Part shown: one piece after another, positions 18,285 to 27,352 of the stretch
Numbering within the stretch: position 1 is the stretch's first letter
Layout of the letters: each line of letters opens with the position of its first letter
DNA from: Bacteroidota bacterium
Lineage (GTDB): Bacteria; Bacteroidota; Bacteroidia; Flavobacteriales; Flavobacteriaceae
Direction: 5' to 3'
Length of the DNA stretch: 32,622 nucleotides
Assembly: GCA_027621505.1 (NCBI GenBank)
Contig: JAQCBK010000017.1
Location: 1 to 32,622, forward strand
Notes under the pieces: model-generated
Told to the model about the DNA's origin: nothing
The model's input: the letters and a program-made list of their open reading frames with translations, nothing else
The model's database searches: none
Made by a program: the position numbers and the translations under genes

Positions 18285-18325
18285 TAATTTTGGTTTACAA
18301 AACAAAAGTATCAAACTTTTTGGGT

Positions 18326-20881
18326 TTAAAATGGATAATTTATACCAATATTAAATACAGCATCTTTGATGGCATAGTTGGTTTGCCATCGGGAGGACAA
18401 TGGCAGTGAAGGATTGTAGGTTTTGAAACCTGTATCCAGACGAAAAACAAAAAAGTCGAGATCATATCTCAAGCCAAAACCCGTTCCAATTGCTATTTCA
18501 TTGAGATCTTGGAACCCATCAAAACGATATTTGGGATCACTCACATTATCCAATACATTCCAAATGTTTCCTGCATCGACGAAGAGGGCTCCTTTGATTT
18601 TTCCAACCACTGGAAAACGATACTCCAAATTGAAAGTGAGTTTGAAGTTGGCTTCATTAAACTCATTGAGGTTGACACTACTCCCAGGTCCCAACCGATA
18701 AGCCCGCCATCCACGGTTGTCATTTGATCCTCCTGAAAAATAGGATCTGGTGAAGGGGATACTGTTTGCATTTCCAAAGGGAATTGCAATTCCACCAAAA
18801 GCCCTCATGGCCAAAATGGTCTCCGAAGACAATTGCCAATGCTTAATGTAATTGATTTCTGTCTTAACATATTGTGAGGGCGTTACCCCAGCAATTTCGT
18901 ATTGGTTGTTCTCGTTTTTTTGAGCATTCGTGGTCTTGATAATTTCGTTTAACATAGTACCGATCAGACCGAGCTTCCATTGCAGTTGAAAAAAAGATTC
19001 ATCCAATATGTTTTGTTGAGAATTGTATCCTATTGCAATGGATGAGCCAAAAATCAGGTTGTTGGTTGTAAGTCGTGTTTGTCTTTCTTTGATCAAGTTG
19101 ACGTCTTGATATTCGCTGTTTTGATCATTTAGAGTGGTTTGATTATTGATTACCTCAGCGATGAAATTATTTGCTCCTTCGGGAATTTTCAGGTTGTTCT
19201 CTGCATTTAAATTATCGATATTGGTATTGTACCTGCTAGCAATCTCATTGAGCTTCTCATAAGAATTTCGATAAACATTAAAATAGTTATTGATGTTTTG
19301 GTTATTGATGAACTCCAAGTCAATGATTTTAAGGTTAATTTTAGCCAATGCATTGGGTTGCCAGTTCAATTGATAGCCGAGACCAAAGTATTGTTTGTCC
19401 AACCCGATGTTTTGTTGAAGGGTGGCACTAAAAGAAACATCGGTAGAGGGGTTTGAAGTTTTAGGAATGATGCGATCAAAATTAATGGGAAAAAAGATCC
19501 TAGGGAATCTGAATTTAATGTCGGCTCCTAATTCGTAGAGATTGAAAAGTTGTTGATCAATTGAAGCAATATCACTGGAAGAACCCAAGGTGTTTTTTAC
19601 TGCAACTTCAAGGATTTCTGCCCCTCTAAAAATATTTCTGATGCCAAAAGAGCTCCCGATCGAAAAACCAAAATCTTGAATGTTGGAATGGGAGAGGTCC
19701 AAATCAAAACCCACAGAAAAACGTTCCTTGGGGTTTAAAAATATGTTGGCGACCAAATCGGGGTCTTTTTTATTGAGCAAGCCATAGGTGATACTGGGAT
19801 ATTTAAAATTTCTCAGGTTGGCAATGTACCGATAGGTCTGGGTTCGCTCCAAATCGCTGTATGGTTTTCCTTTTTGAATCAAGATAACTTCCTCCAGGGC
19901 TTTGGGCTTGTATTTCAATTTCCCCTTGAAATAAAAGGTGTAATCTTTATAACTGAGACTATCGGTAAAACTGTTCAGCTGTCCTAACTGCCCGGGTGTA
20001 TCAACATATATATTGATTTTGGAAACCGGATGGATAAGGTAGGGTATAGTTCTTAGTGTGTCGTTTTGTCTTTTTTGAAGATTGGAGATTTCTACAGCCA
20101 CAGGAATTTTTGTATCCACCCCGCTGCTGTCAATTGCAGCTTGGTATTGTATGCTGTTTTGCTGAAAATTATAGACACCGTTGTTCCTGAAATAATTGAT
20201 GATCCTGGTTCGCTCTGCCTCAAATTGATCAATTTCAAAAGGATCACCTTTTTTGATTATACTTTCACTTTTTGAAATTTCATAAAGAGAATCCAAAGCA
20301 GGAGAACTGATCTTTTTACTGATAGAATCAATGGTATATTGCGCTCCAGTTTCGATTGCGTATTCTACGCTTGCTTTGCTGTTTTCACTGAGTCTGTTTT
20401 TTGCTCTTACTTGGGTATCAAAATAACCTTGATTTTTATAATACTGTTTCAATCGACCAATGCTTTTTTGGGTTGAGGTGCTGTCCAAAAAAACTGGAGC
20501 CTCCCCATTTTCCTTAAGCCAACGGTTAAAGCCAGAGTTGTATTTAACCAATTCTTTGACTTGTTTTGGAGATAGCCACTGATCCAGCCGTCTTTTTCTA
20601 TTGGGTTTTTTATAGAGCCAGTTGTTGAATACAGAATCGGGATTGGATCCTGCTAAGTGGTAAAGGTTTCTTTTGAATGGAATCCCCAGTATTTTGGAGT
20701 TGGGCTGATCTACCAGTAGGAATCTGACAGGATCGTTGATCAATTCTTGGTTGTTTTTTAGAATGACATTCTTTTCCAGCAAGTATTTTTCCCCTGCAAT
20801 TTTTTTTGCACTACTACACCCAATCATAAATAATCCCATGAGAAAGATTATCGCTAATTTTATTGCTGAAAAATGAGTCAT
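18326..20881 (-). CDS. TamL-like outer-membrane assembly lipoprotein (BamA/TamA superfamily)
   Basis: 851 residues. The signal MTHFSAIKLAIIFLMGLFMIGC carries a lipobox with Cys22, which marks the Bacteroidota TamL type as opposed to non-lipidated BamA. The N-terminal 350 residues contain POTRA-like segments (IGRLKQYYKNQGYFDTQV, RTRIINYFRNNGVYNF, TQTYRYIANLRNFKYPSITYG). The C-terminal half is a 16-strand Omp85 barrel; YFSGGSNDNRGWRAYRLGPGS is the conserved loop-6 motif (R-G-W/F form). It would help insert or move proteins or lipids at the outer membrane. TamL usually works with TamB, but no tamB-like gene lies beside it here. It is divergent from a methyltransferase gene across 33 bp. Confidence 0.88.
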   Translation of the reverse strand: MTHFSAIKLAIIFLMGLFMIGCSSAKKIAGEKYLLEKNVILKNNQELINDPVRFLLVDQPNSKILGIPFKRNLYHLAGSNPDSVFNNWLYKKPNRKRRLDQWLSPKQVKELVKYNSGFNRWLKENGEAPVFLDSTSTQKSIGRLKQYYKNQGYFDTQVRAKNRLSENSKASVEYAIETGAQYTIDSISKKISSPALDSLYEISKSESIIKKGDPFEIDQFEAERTRIINYFRNNGVYNFQQNSIQYQAAIDSSGVDTKIPVAVEISNLQKRQNDTLRTIPYLIHPVSKINIYVDTPGQLGQLNSFTDSLSYKDYTFYFKGKLKYKPKALEEVILIQKGKPYSDLERTQTYRYIANLRNFKYPSITYGLLNKKDPDLVANIFLNPKERFSVGFDLDLSHSNIQDFGFSIGSSFGIRNIFRGAEILEVAVKNTLGSSSDIASIDQQLFNLYELGADIKFRFPRIFFPINFDRIIPKTSNPSTDVSFSATLQQNIGLDKQYFGLGYQLNWQPNALAKINLKIIDLEFINNQNINNYFNVYRNSYEKLNEIASRYNTNIDNLNAENNLKIPEGANNFIAEVINNQTTLNDQNSEYQDVNLIKERQTRLTTNNLIFGSSIAIGYNSQQNILDESFFQLQWKLGLIGTMLNEIIKTTNAQKNENNQYEIAGVTPSQYVKTEINYIKHWQLSSETILAMRAFGGIAIPFGNANSIPFTRSYFSGGSNDNRGWRAYRLGPGSSVNLNEFNEANFKLTFNLEYRFPVVGKIKGALFVDAGNIWNVLDNVSDPKYRFDGFQDLNEIAIGTGFGLRYDLDFFVFRLDTGFKTYNPSLPLSSRWQTNYAIKDAVFNIGINYPF

Positions 20882-20914
20882 GCGTAGAAAATTCGTTAAA
20901 ATTAAGCTTTTTGG

Positions 20915-21637
20915 ATGTTAAGCAAAAATCAACAAAAACATATCCGTCAGTTATCTAAGAAAAAATACAGACAAGAGACCGGTCTGTTCGTTGCTGAGGG
21001 GGAAAAAACAGTATTTGATTTATTGGATGCAGGTTGGAAGACGGATAAGATCTATGCGACCAAATGTTTCAAAAATATTCCATACACAAAGGTGGATGTA
21101 GTTGAGATGGGTAAAATTACTCATTTGTCGACGCCCAGTCCGTTGTTGGCGGTTTTCCACATTCCAAAATACACCTCCGATCTTTGGACTAGAGGGGGAT
21201 TTTCCCTTGCCTTGGATGGCGTGTCAGATCCGGGAAATCTTGGAACGATCATACGATTGTGTGATTGGTTTGGCGTCAAAAATATTTTTTGTAGTCCCAA
21301 TACTGTGGATTGTTACAATCCCAAAGTGATTCAATCCACAATGGGATCCATCGCTAGGGTGACTTGCCAATATACCGACCTGCATCAATTGGTGGAGCAT
21401 TTTGGGGGAGAAATCTTTGCGGCTACCTTGGATGGCATATCGCACTACGGGCAATCTTTTCCAACCAATGGTCTCTTGATCATGGGAAGTGAATCCCATG
21501 GAATAGACGGTGATTTATTAAAAAAAATAAAAAATCACCTTACCATAGAAGGTCATTTCAATGGCCTTAAAGCGGAGAGTCTAAATGTAGGGACTGCTAC
21601 TGCCATATTATTGAGTGAAATTTTTCGACCTGTATAA
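20915..21637 (+). CDS. SpoU/TrmH-family RNA 2'-O-ribose methyltransferase
   Basis: 240 residues, a SPOUT-fold methyltransferase using S-adenosylmethionine. The three SpoU motifs are present: DGVSDPGNLGTIIRLCDWFG (motif 1, with the conserved Asn and Arg), LLIMGSESHGI (motif 2) and AESLNVGTATAILLSEI (motif 3). The N-terminal part (RQETGLFVAEGEKTVFDLL) is the substrate-binding domain seen in RlmB/TsnR-like enzymes. The target, rRNA or tRNA, is not predictable from motifs. It converges with porT, with only three bases between the stop codons. Confidence 0.9.
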   Translation: MLSKNQQKHIRQLSKKKYRQETGLFVAEGEKTVFDLLDAGWKTDKIYATKCFKNIPYTKVDVVEMGKITHLSTPSPLLAVFHIPKYTSDLWTRGGFSLALDGVSDPGNLGTIIRLCDWFGVKNIFCSPNTVDCYNPKVIQSTMGSIARVTCQYTDLHQLVEHFGGEIFAATLDGISHYGQSFPTNGLLIMGSESHGIDGDLLKKIKNHLTIEGHFNGLKAESLNVGTATAILLSEIFRPV

Positions 21638-21640
21638 ACA

Positions 21641-22393
21641 TTACTCAAACGTAAGGTTGATGGCAAAACCCCTGCTGACCATCTTGGTGATGGGTCCCGT
21701 CCATGGACTGGGTCCAGAATTATTAGGGTTGTCAGGGATGAGTTCGTTTTGCATGGAGAAAATTCCACGAATGGAGGGGGAAAACTTAAAATAAAACAGA
21801 TAGAAATCGAAGCCCAATCCTATTTCATAATTTAAATTTTGGGGTTCTGTTCTAAAAACATTACTGAAGTTGTCGTCAATGTTTTTGTAATTACTCGATA
21901 AGTTAAAATCTGTGGAAATACCCCCCAAAATAAAGGGCCTGAAGTTGTTGATTCTAGCGGCACTCAATTTGATAATCAACGGTAGATGAATGTAGGTCGA
22001 TTTTACTTCTCTCATCCGATCCGTTTCATTGGTAAATTGTTTATTTTCTGGATACATAAGATCTCTTTTGGAGTAATACAGACCGGGTTCTATCCTGACA
22101 TTGATGAATTTATTGACCCTTATGTCTCCAATCAATCCTACATTAAAACCGATCGTGGGGGTTACCGCTATGTCATCAGCTTGTTTTTGATAATATTCCT
22201 TTTTATACAAAAATTTAAAATCATAGGAGTTGACCCCCACAAAGTATCCATAATGAAGAAAACGATCGTCAAAGTTGGGGAGGTTGATAATGGTTTCCCT
22301 CACATGAGGATATTGAGCACGAATCGTTTGACTCCCCATATAAAAAAGTAGGGCGGTAAAAACAAGTGTTTTATATTGTCGGTTTATTTGCAC
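21641..22393 (-). CDS. porT: PorT/SprT-like outer-membrane protein of the type IX secretion system
   Basis: 250 residues with a signal peptide (about residues 1-26, ending IRAQ) and a predicted eight-strand barrel (for example VRIEPGLYYSKRD, STYIHLPLIIKLSA, RPFILGGISTDFNLS, LNYEIGLGFDFYLFYFKFSPSIRG). The family is required for type IX secretion and, in flavobacteria, gliding. The best start is GTG at 22393, because an in-frame TAG lies four codons upstream of it and the next ATG (residue 19) would break the signal peptide. It overlaps the end of ubiE by 23 bases, so translation may be coupled. The ubiE-porT order is a conserved flavobacterial neighbourhood as far as I recall. Confidence 0.85.
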   Translation of the reverse strand: MQINRQYKTLVFTALLFYMGSQTIRAQYPHVRETIINLPNFDDRFLHYGYFVGVNSYDFKFLYKKEYYQKQADDIAVTPTIGFNVGLIGDIRVNKFINVRIEPGLYYSKRDLMYPENKQFTNETDRMREVKSTYIHLPLIIKLSAARINNFRPFILGGISTDFNLSSNYKNIDDNFSNVFRTEPQNLNYEIGLGFDFYLFYFKFSPSIRGIFSMQNELIPDNPNNSGPSPWTGPITKMVSRGFAINLTFE

Positions 22394-23111
22394 GATAAAT
22401 AGAAGCTACTCCCAAGGTTTGCGGAATGTCCTCTACTGCTATAAACCCATTTTTTTCTAAAATATTGTTGAAAGCTTTCCCATGAGGAAAAGTGCGAGCA
22501 GATTCAGACAGGTATTGGTAGGCGCTGCGGTCTTTTGAAAAGACTTTCCCCATCATTGGCATGATTTTTTGGGTGTAAAAAAGATAGCATTGACGGAGTA
22601 GGAAGTTTCTTGGTACCGCAGTTTCCAGAATGACCAAATCCCCTCCTGGACGGAGTACCCTGTAGATCTCCGATAGTCCTTGATCCAAGTTTTCAAAATT
22701 TCTTACTCCAAAAGCTACAGTTACCGCATCAAAATAATCATTGGGGAAAGCCATATTTTCACTGTCGCCGATCACCATTTTTATTTTATGATCCCGTTCA
22801 CTTTTTTTTACCTTTTGCCTTCCGATTTCCAACATCCCCTCGGAAATATCAATGCCCACAATTTCGGAGGCTCCAGTTTGAACAAGCGCCAATGCCAAGT
22901 CCCCTGTTCCTGAAGCCACATCTAATATCTTTTCGGGCTTTTTTGCCATCAGTATTTCTACTACATTTTTCCTCCATTTTATATCGATACCTCCCGAAAT
23001 GACACGATTCATAAAATCGTAGCGGCGAGAGATTCCGTTGAACATCTGGCGGACTTGTGTTTTCTTGGAATCCTCTTTTTCCTGGTAGGGAACCACTTGT
23101 TTTTTATGCAT
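22371..23111 (-). CDS. ubiE: Demethylmenaquinone methyltransferase
   Basis: 246 residues from the ATG at 23111; a TTG two codons earlier is less likely. The enzyme methylates demethylmenaquinone with S-adenosylmethionine in the last step of menaquinone synthesis. Signatures are YDFMNRVISGGIDIKWRK, the SAM loop DVASGTGDLA at residues 64-73, and AFGVRNFENLDQGLSEIYRVLRPGGDLVILE. Flavobacteria respire with menaquinone, so menG would be an equally good name. It is followed by porT with overlap and is divergent from trkA over 101 bp. Confidence 0.96.
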   Translation of the reverse strand: MHKKQVVPYQEKEDSKKTQVRQMFNGISRRYDFMNRVISGGIDIKWRKNVVEILMAKKPEKILDVASGTGDLALALVQTGASEIVGIDISEGMLEIGRQKVKKSERDHKIKMVIGDSENMAFPNDYFDAVTVAFGVRNFENLDQGLSEIYRVLRPGGDLVILETAVPRNFLLRQCYLFYTQKIMPMMGKVFSKDRSAYQYLSESARTFPHGKAFNNILEKNGFIAVEDIPQTLGVASIYRANKPTI

Positions 23112-23114
23112 GTG

Positions 23115-23122
23115 CAAAGATA
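23115..23122 (-). promoter_or_regulatory. Possible -7 element (TATCTTTG) abutting the ubiE start
   Basis: On the minus strand the motif fits TAnnTTTG exactly and ends three bases before the ubiE ATG. If used, transcription would begin at or very near the start codon. No TTG is found 19 bases upstream, so a chance match is quite possible. Confidence 0.25.
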
Positions 23123-23181
23123 TAACAAATGGTTTCCACTATCATTTCGAGGAATTAAAAAAGGGAGCCCAATGGTTTTAT

Positions 23182-23189
23182 TATATTTG
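23182..23189 (+). promoter_or_regulatory. Candidate -7 element (TATATTTG) for trkA-trkH
   Basis: An exact match to the Bacteroidota TAnnTTTG element, 23 bases before the trkA ATG. No TTG lies 19 bases upstream, so only half of the promoter is supported. Confidence 0.4.
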
Positions 23190-23212
23190 TACTAAGTTTT
23201 CGAACTTGCAAC

Positions 23213-24562
23213 ATGAAAATAATCATCGCAGGAGCAGGAGAAGTGGGATTCCATTTGGCAAAACTGCTCTCCTATGAGTCCCTTGATATTACGCTGATCG
23301 ACACTGATCGAGATCGGCTGAATTATGCTGAAGGGCACTTGGACATCAAAACCTTGAGGGGCAATGCATCCTCCTTGGGGATTTTAAAAGAGTCCGGTAC
23401 TGCAGGTTCGGACTTATTCATTGCGGTGACTGCATGGGAGTCGGTGAATATTACCATTTGTGCCTTGGCCAAACAATTGGGGGCCAAAAGAACCATAGCG
23501 CGTATTTCCAATACAGAGTTTACCCATACGGATGAATCTATCAGTTTTCAGGACATAGGAGTGGATGAACTGATTTCACCAGAAGAACTGGCTGCTGAAG
23601 AAATTCAGCAATTACTGGATCAATCCGCTTTTACCAATAGCTATGAATTTGAGGAAGGGGCCTTAACCATGATAGGAACCCAACTGGGGGCAGAGGTTCA
23701 ATTTGTAGGAAAAACGGTAAAAGAGGCGGCCTCTGTGTTTCCAGATGTCCACTTTATGCCCATTGCGGTGCAACGCAAAGGCACACAGTTTACCCTTATT
23801 CCGAGGGGCGATACCCTATTTGAATCAGGCGATACCGTTTTTTTTATAACGATAGCCGAAGGAGTAGAGGAAATACAAAAACTTTCTGGTAAGAGCAATA
23901 AACCCATCAAAAATGTGATGATTCTGGGTGGAAGTAAAATAGGCATCAATACAGCTCGGGAACTTTGTGAAAAAAAATTCAGGGTCATATTATTGGAGCA
24001 AAACAAACTTAAAGCCATGGAAATATCAGAGGATTTGCCCGATTTGATGGTTATTCATGGGGACGGAAGAAGCTCTGAACTTTTGGAGGAAGAGTCTATT
24101 GAATCCATGGACGCATTTATCTCTGTTACTGAGAATTCTGAAACCAATATCATGTCTTGTTTGATGGCGAGCTCAAAGGGGGTAGAAAAAACCATTGCGC
24201 TTGTAGAGAACATGGATTATTTTCACCTTTCTCAAGCCATTGGTATCGATACGCTAATCAATAAAAAATTACTTACCGCCAATACCATATTCCGTTACAT
24301 CAGAAGGGGAGAGGTGGTGGATATGACTACCCTAAATAATCTCAATGCGGAGATTTTGGAATTTGTTGTGAAACCGGATTCCAAAGTCGCTCATCGCAAA
24401 ATTAAAGACCTGGATTTTCCTCGCATGGCAAATATTGGAGGGGTGATCCGTGAAGGAAAAGGGGTCATTGCCCTTGGAAATTTCACCATAATGCCGGGTG
24501 ACCGCGTGGTGGTTTGCGCCTTGCCACGTGCGATCAAACGGGTTGAAAGTTTGTTTTTATAG
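23213..24562 (+). CDS. trkA: Trk potassium uptake regulator TrkA
   Basis: 449 residues, cytoplasmic, with two tandem RCK units. Each has an NAD(H)-binding Rossmann domain followed by a TrkA-C domain. The first dinucleotide loop is GAGEVG at residues 7-12 with acidic Asp at the end of strand 2 (ITLIDTDRDRL). The second is LGGSKIG at residues 238-244 (VILLEQNK). TrkA rings gate the TrkH channel in response to nucleotides. It is followed after eight bases by trkH, so the two form an operon. Confidence 0.95.
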   Translation: MKIIIAGAGEVGFHLAKLLSYESLDITLIDTDRDRLNYAEGHLDIKTLRGNASSLGILKESGTAGSDLFIAVTAWESVNITICALAKQLGAKRTIARISNTEFTHTDESISFQDIGVDELISPEELAAEEIQQLLDQSAFTNSYEFEEGALTMIGTQLGAEVQFVGKTVKEAASVFPDVHFMPIAVQRKGTQFTLIPRGDTLFESGDTVFFITIAEGVEEIQKLSGKSNKPIKNVMILGGSKIGINTARELCEKKFRVILLEQNKLKAMEISEDLPDLMVIHGDGRSSELLEEESIESMDAFISVTENSETNIMSCLMASSKGVEKTIALVENMDYFHLSQAIGIDTLINKKLLTANTIFRYIRRGEVVDMTTLNNLNAEILEFVVKPDSKVAHRKIKDLDFPRMANIGGVIREGKGVIALGNFTIMPGDRVVVCALPRAIKRVESLFL

Positions 24563-24570
24563 CTTTTTAA

Positions 24571-26067
24571 ATGCCCAGATTTAATTTTAAAGTCATTCTG
24601 CACATCATAGGGGTATTATTACTTTTCAATGGTGGACTAATGCTTTTGGCAGCATTGGTGAGTTGGTTGATGAAAGACGGGGTAACTTTTGAGATCACGC
24701 TATCCTCCTTCCTGGTCATGATCTTGGGGGGATCCATGATGTTGGTTTCGAGAAATCATGAGGCTCAAATCCAAAAAAGAGAGGGTTATTTGATTGTAAC
24801 CATGGGCTGGGTATTGATGACCATAACGGGTATGACTCCCTACTTTTTGACCCATTCGATTGAGGGATTGCCTTCTGTTTTTTTTGAAACCATGTCTGGC
24901 TATACAGCAACGGGTTCCACGATATTGACCGATATAGAATCCCTACCAGCGGGAATCCTCTTTTGGCGGAGTATGACCAATTGGATTGGGGGTATGGGAA
25001 TCATTGTTTTGGCCATTGCCATACTACCACTTTTGGGTATCGGAGGAATGCAGCTCTTTACTGCAGAGGCCCCAGGTCCTAACAGTGACAAATTGCACCC
25101 CAGAATTACTGATACTGCCAAAAGACTTTGGTTGATCTATGTTTCTTTCACCTTTATTGAAACTTTATTACTGACGGTGGCCGGGATGTCTTTATTCGAT
25201 GCGGTCAACCATGCGATGAGTACGATGTCCTCTGGCGGTTTTTCTACCAAAAATGCTAGTTTAGCCCATTGGAATCACCTCCCATGGATTCATTATATAA
25301 TCATTGTGTTTATGTTTTTGGCGGGATCCAATTTTGTACTGAGTTATTTTGCATTAACCGGTCAGTTTCAAAAGATTCTCAAAGACAATGAATTTTTTAC
25401 TTTTGCCAACTTTATTTTTGTTTTCTCGATCATCGTGTTTATTGTTTTATTCACACAAGTGGATCTTGCCAATGATCCGTTTGAACATCCCGAAGTTTGG
25501 GGAAAGGCAGAAAGTAGTCTGAGGCATGCTTTTTTTCAGGTTTTGGCCATTGTCACGACTACCGGATTTGTAACTGCTGATTATACTGCGTGGACGCCTT
25601 TTATGACCATCTTCTTTTTTGGATTGATGTTTTTGGGGGGTTCTGCGGGAAGTACCTCCGGAGGGATTAAAGTGGTGCGACATTTACTGATGATCAAAAG
25701 TGGATTTCTAGAGTTTAAAAAAGCTTTGCATCCCAATGCGATCATCCCCACCCGTTATAACGGAAAGGTGGTGGATCGTGAAATTATAGGAAATATCCTT
25801 GGCTTCTTTATCCTCTATATGATCTCATTTATCATTGGAAGTTTGGTTTTTGGATTGATGGGATTGGATTTCGAAAATGCAATTGGAGTGGCGGCATCTG
25901 CTTTGGGAAATGTCGGCCCTGCCATTGGAGATTTCGGTCCGACGGGTAATTACAGCCAATTGCCTTCTTTGGGTAAATATTGGTCTTCCTTTTTAATGTT
26001 GCTGGGTCGTTTGGAGTTGTTTACGGTTTTGATCCTATTTACTCCATTCTTTTGGAAAAAAAATTAA
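24571..26067 (+). CDS. trkH: Trk potassium uptake channel protein TrkH
   Basis: 498 residues with about ten hydrophobic transmembrane helices. The four pore-loop repeats are visible: MSGYTATGSTIL, MSSGGFSTKNAS, TTTGFVTADYTAW and ASALGNVGPAIGD, each holding the single selectivity-filter glycine of the Trk/Ktr/HKT superfamily. It imports potassium across the inner membrane with TrkA as its gating ring. It lies directly after trkA. Its stop codon overlaps that of rarA on the other strand by four bases (shared TTAA). Confidence 0.96.
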   Translation: MPRFNFKVILHIIGVLLLFNGGLMLLAALVSWLMKDGVTFEITLSSFLVMILGGSMMLVSRNHEAQIQKREGYLIVTMGWVLMTITGMTPYFLTHSIEGLPSVFFETMSGYTATGSTILTDIESLPAGILFWRSMTNWIGGMGIIVLAIAILPLLGIGGMQLFTAEAPGPNSDKLHPRITDTAKRLWLIYVSFTFIETLLLTVAGMSLFDAVNHAMSTMSSGGFSTKNASLAHWNHLPWIHYIIIVFMFLAGSNFVLSYFALTGQFQKILKDNEFFTFANFIFVFSIIVFIVLFTQVDLANDPFEHPEVWGKAESSLRHAFFQVLAIVTTTGFVTADYTAWTPFMTIFFFGLMFLGGSAGSTSGGIKVVRHLLMIKSGFLEFKKALHPNAIIPTRYNGKVVDREIIGNILGFFILYMISFIIGSLVFGLMGLDFENAIGVAASALGNVGPAIGDFGPTGNYSQLPSLGKYWSSFLMLLGRLELFTVLILFTPFFWKKN

Positions 26068-27341
26068 TATCCGTACTTGTCTTTCCACCTCGATTTTAGA
26101 AACTTCCGAATTTGATTTTCTTTGGCATTTTCACCCGGCTCATAAAATCGGTATCCTGCTAATTCCTTTGGCAAGAACTCCATCTCCACAAAACTATTTT
26201 CATGGTGGTGGGCGTATTGATAATCTTTGCCGTGATCCAATGCCTTCATCAGTTGAGTAGGGGCATTTCTTAGTGGGAGGGGAACACTCAGGTCTCCAGT
26301 GGCTCTGACCATATCTTGAGCTTTGTTAATAGCATTGTAGGCCGCGTTGCTCTTTTCGGAGGTAGCCAAGTAAAGTGCACATTGACTCAACGGAATCCTT
26401 GCCTCTGGGAATCCCAATGCATTGACCGCCTGAAAAGTGCTGTTGGCCAAAACCAAAGCTGTGGGGTTGGCATTGCCTATGTCTTCTGCCGCAAGAATCA
26501 ACATCCTCCTGGCAATAAATTTCACTTCCTCTCCTCCCTCAATCATTCGGGCCAGCCAATAAACGGCAGCATTCGGGTCACTCCCACGGATGGATTTGAT
26601 AAAGGCAGATATGATGTCGTAGTGCAAATCTCCATTTTTATCAAACTGCGCCATTTGGGTTTGTACTTTTTCCAAGACCATGGTATTGTCGATCTTAATG
26701 GGTTCCGAACAGCTATTGACGACCAATTCAAGTGCTGAAAGTAATTTTCGGGCATCCCCGCCGGAGATTTTTAGAAGGGCGTCATCTTCCAGAATTTCAA
26801 TTTTTTTGTTTTTTAGTTCAATGTCATGCTCTAAGGCATTGGAAATTAATTGTTGCAAAGCTTTCCGATCCAAAGGGTTGAGGACATATACTTGACATCT
26901 GGACAATAGGGCATTGATCACTTCAAAGCTTGGGTTTTCTGTAGTAGCACCAATCAAGGTAATGCTCCCTTTTTCTACTGCTCCGAGGAGTGAATCTTGT
27001 TGTGATTTACTGAACCTGTGGATTTCGTCTATAAAAAGCAGGGGGCTTTTTTTTGAAAATAAACCTCCATTTTGTTCCGCTTTTGTAAGTATTTCTCTGA
27101 CTTCCTTTACACCGGAGTTGATCGCAGAAAGTTGATAAAAGGGCCTTTCCTTTTGCAATGCGAGAAGTCGGGCTAGGGTGGTTTTTCCAGTTCCAGGTGG
27201 TCCCCACAATATCATCGATGGAAGGTTTCCGCTTTTGACGATGGGAGTTAATCCTCCCTCTAGACCGATCAGGTGCTCTTGTCCTACATATTGATCCAAA
27301 CTTTTAGGACGCATTCTTTCAGCAAGAGGAGGGGTAATCAT
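26064..27341 (-). CDS. rarA: Replication-associated recombination ATPase RarA (MgsA)
   Basis: 425 residues from the ATG at 27341; a TTG six codons earlier is rejected. It is an AAA+ ATPase of the clamp-loader clade that acts at stalled replication forks. Walker A is GPPGTGKT at residues 47-54 and Walker B is LLFIDEIHRF at 101-110. GATTENPSFEV is sensor 1 and LLSRCQVYVL carries the arginine-finger region. The C-terminal half is the tetramerisation domain (DPNAAVYWLARMIEGGEEVKFIARRMLILAAEDIG). It lies 11 bp after rlmB on the same strand and probably shares its transcript. Confidence 0.95.
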   Translation of the reverse strand: MITPPLAERMRPKSLDQYVGQEHLIGLEGGLTPIVKSGNLPSMILWGPPGTGKTTLARLLALQKERPFYQLSAINSGVKEVREILTKAEQNGGLFSKKSPLLFIDEIHRFSKSQQDSLLGAVEKGSITLIGATTENPSFEVINALLSRCQVYVLNPLDRKALQQLISNALEHDIELKNKKIEILEDDALLKISGGDARKLLSALELVVNSCSEPIKIDNTMVLEKVQTQMAQFDKNGDLHYDIISAFIKSIRGSDPNAAVYWLARMIEGGEEVKFIARRMLILAAEDIGNANPTALVLANSTFQAVNALGFPEARIPLSQCALYLATSEKSNAAYNAINKAQDMVRATGDLSVPLPLRNAPTQLMKALDHGKDYQYAHHHENSFVEMEFLPKELAGYRFYEPGENAKENQIRKFLKSRWKDKYGY

Positions 27342-27352
27342 ATTACCAATAG

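Noticed and set aside
18285-18314. Upstream TTG start for the aldolase
   Set aside because: The ATG at 18284 begins at the usual family N-terminus and has the right length.
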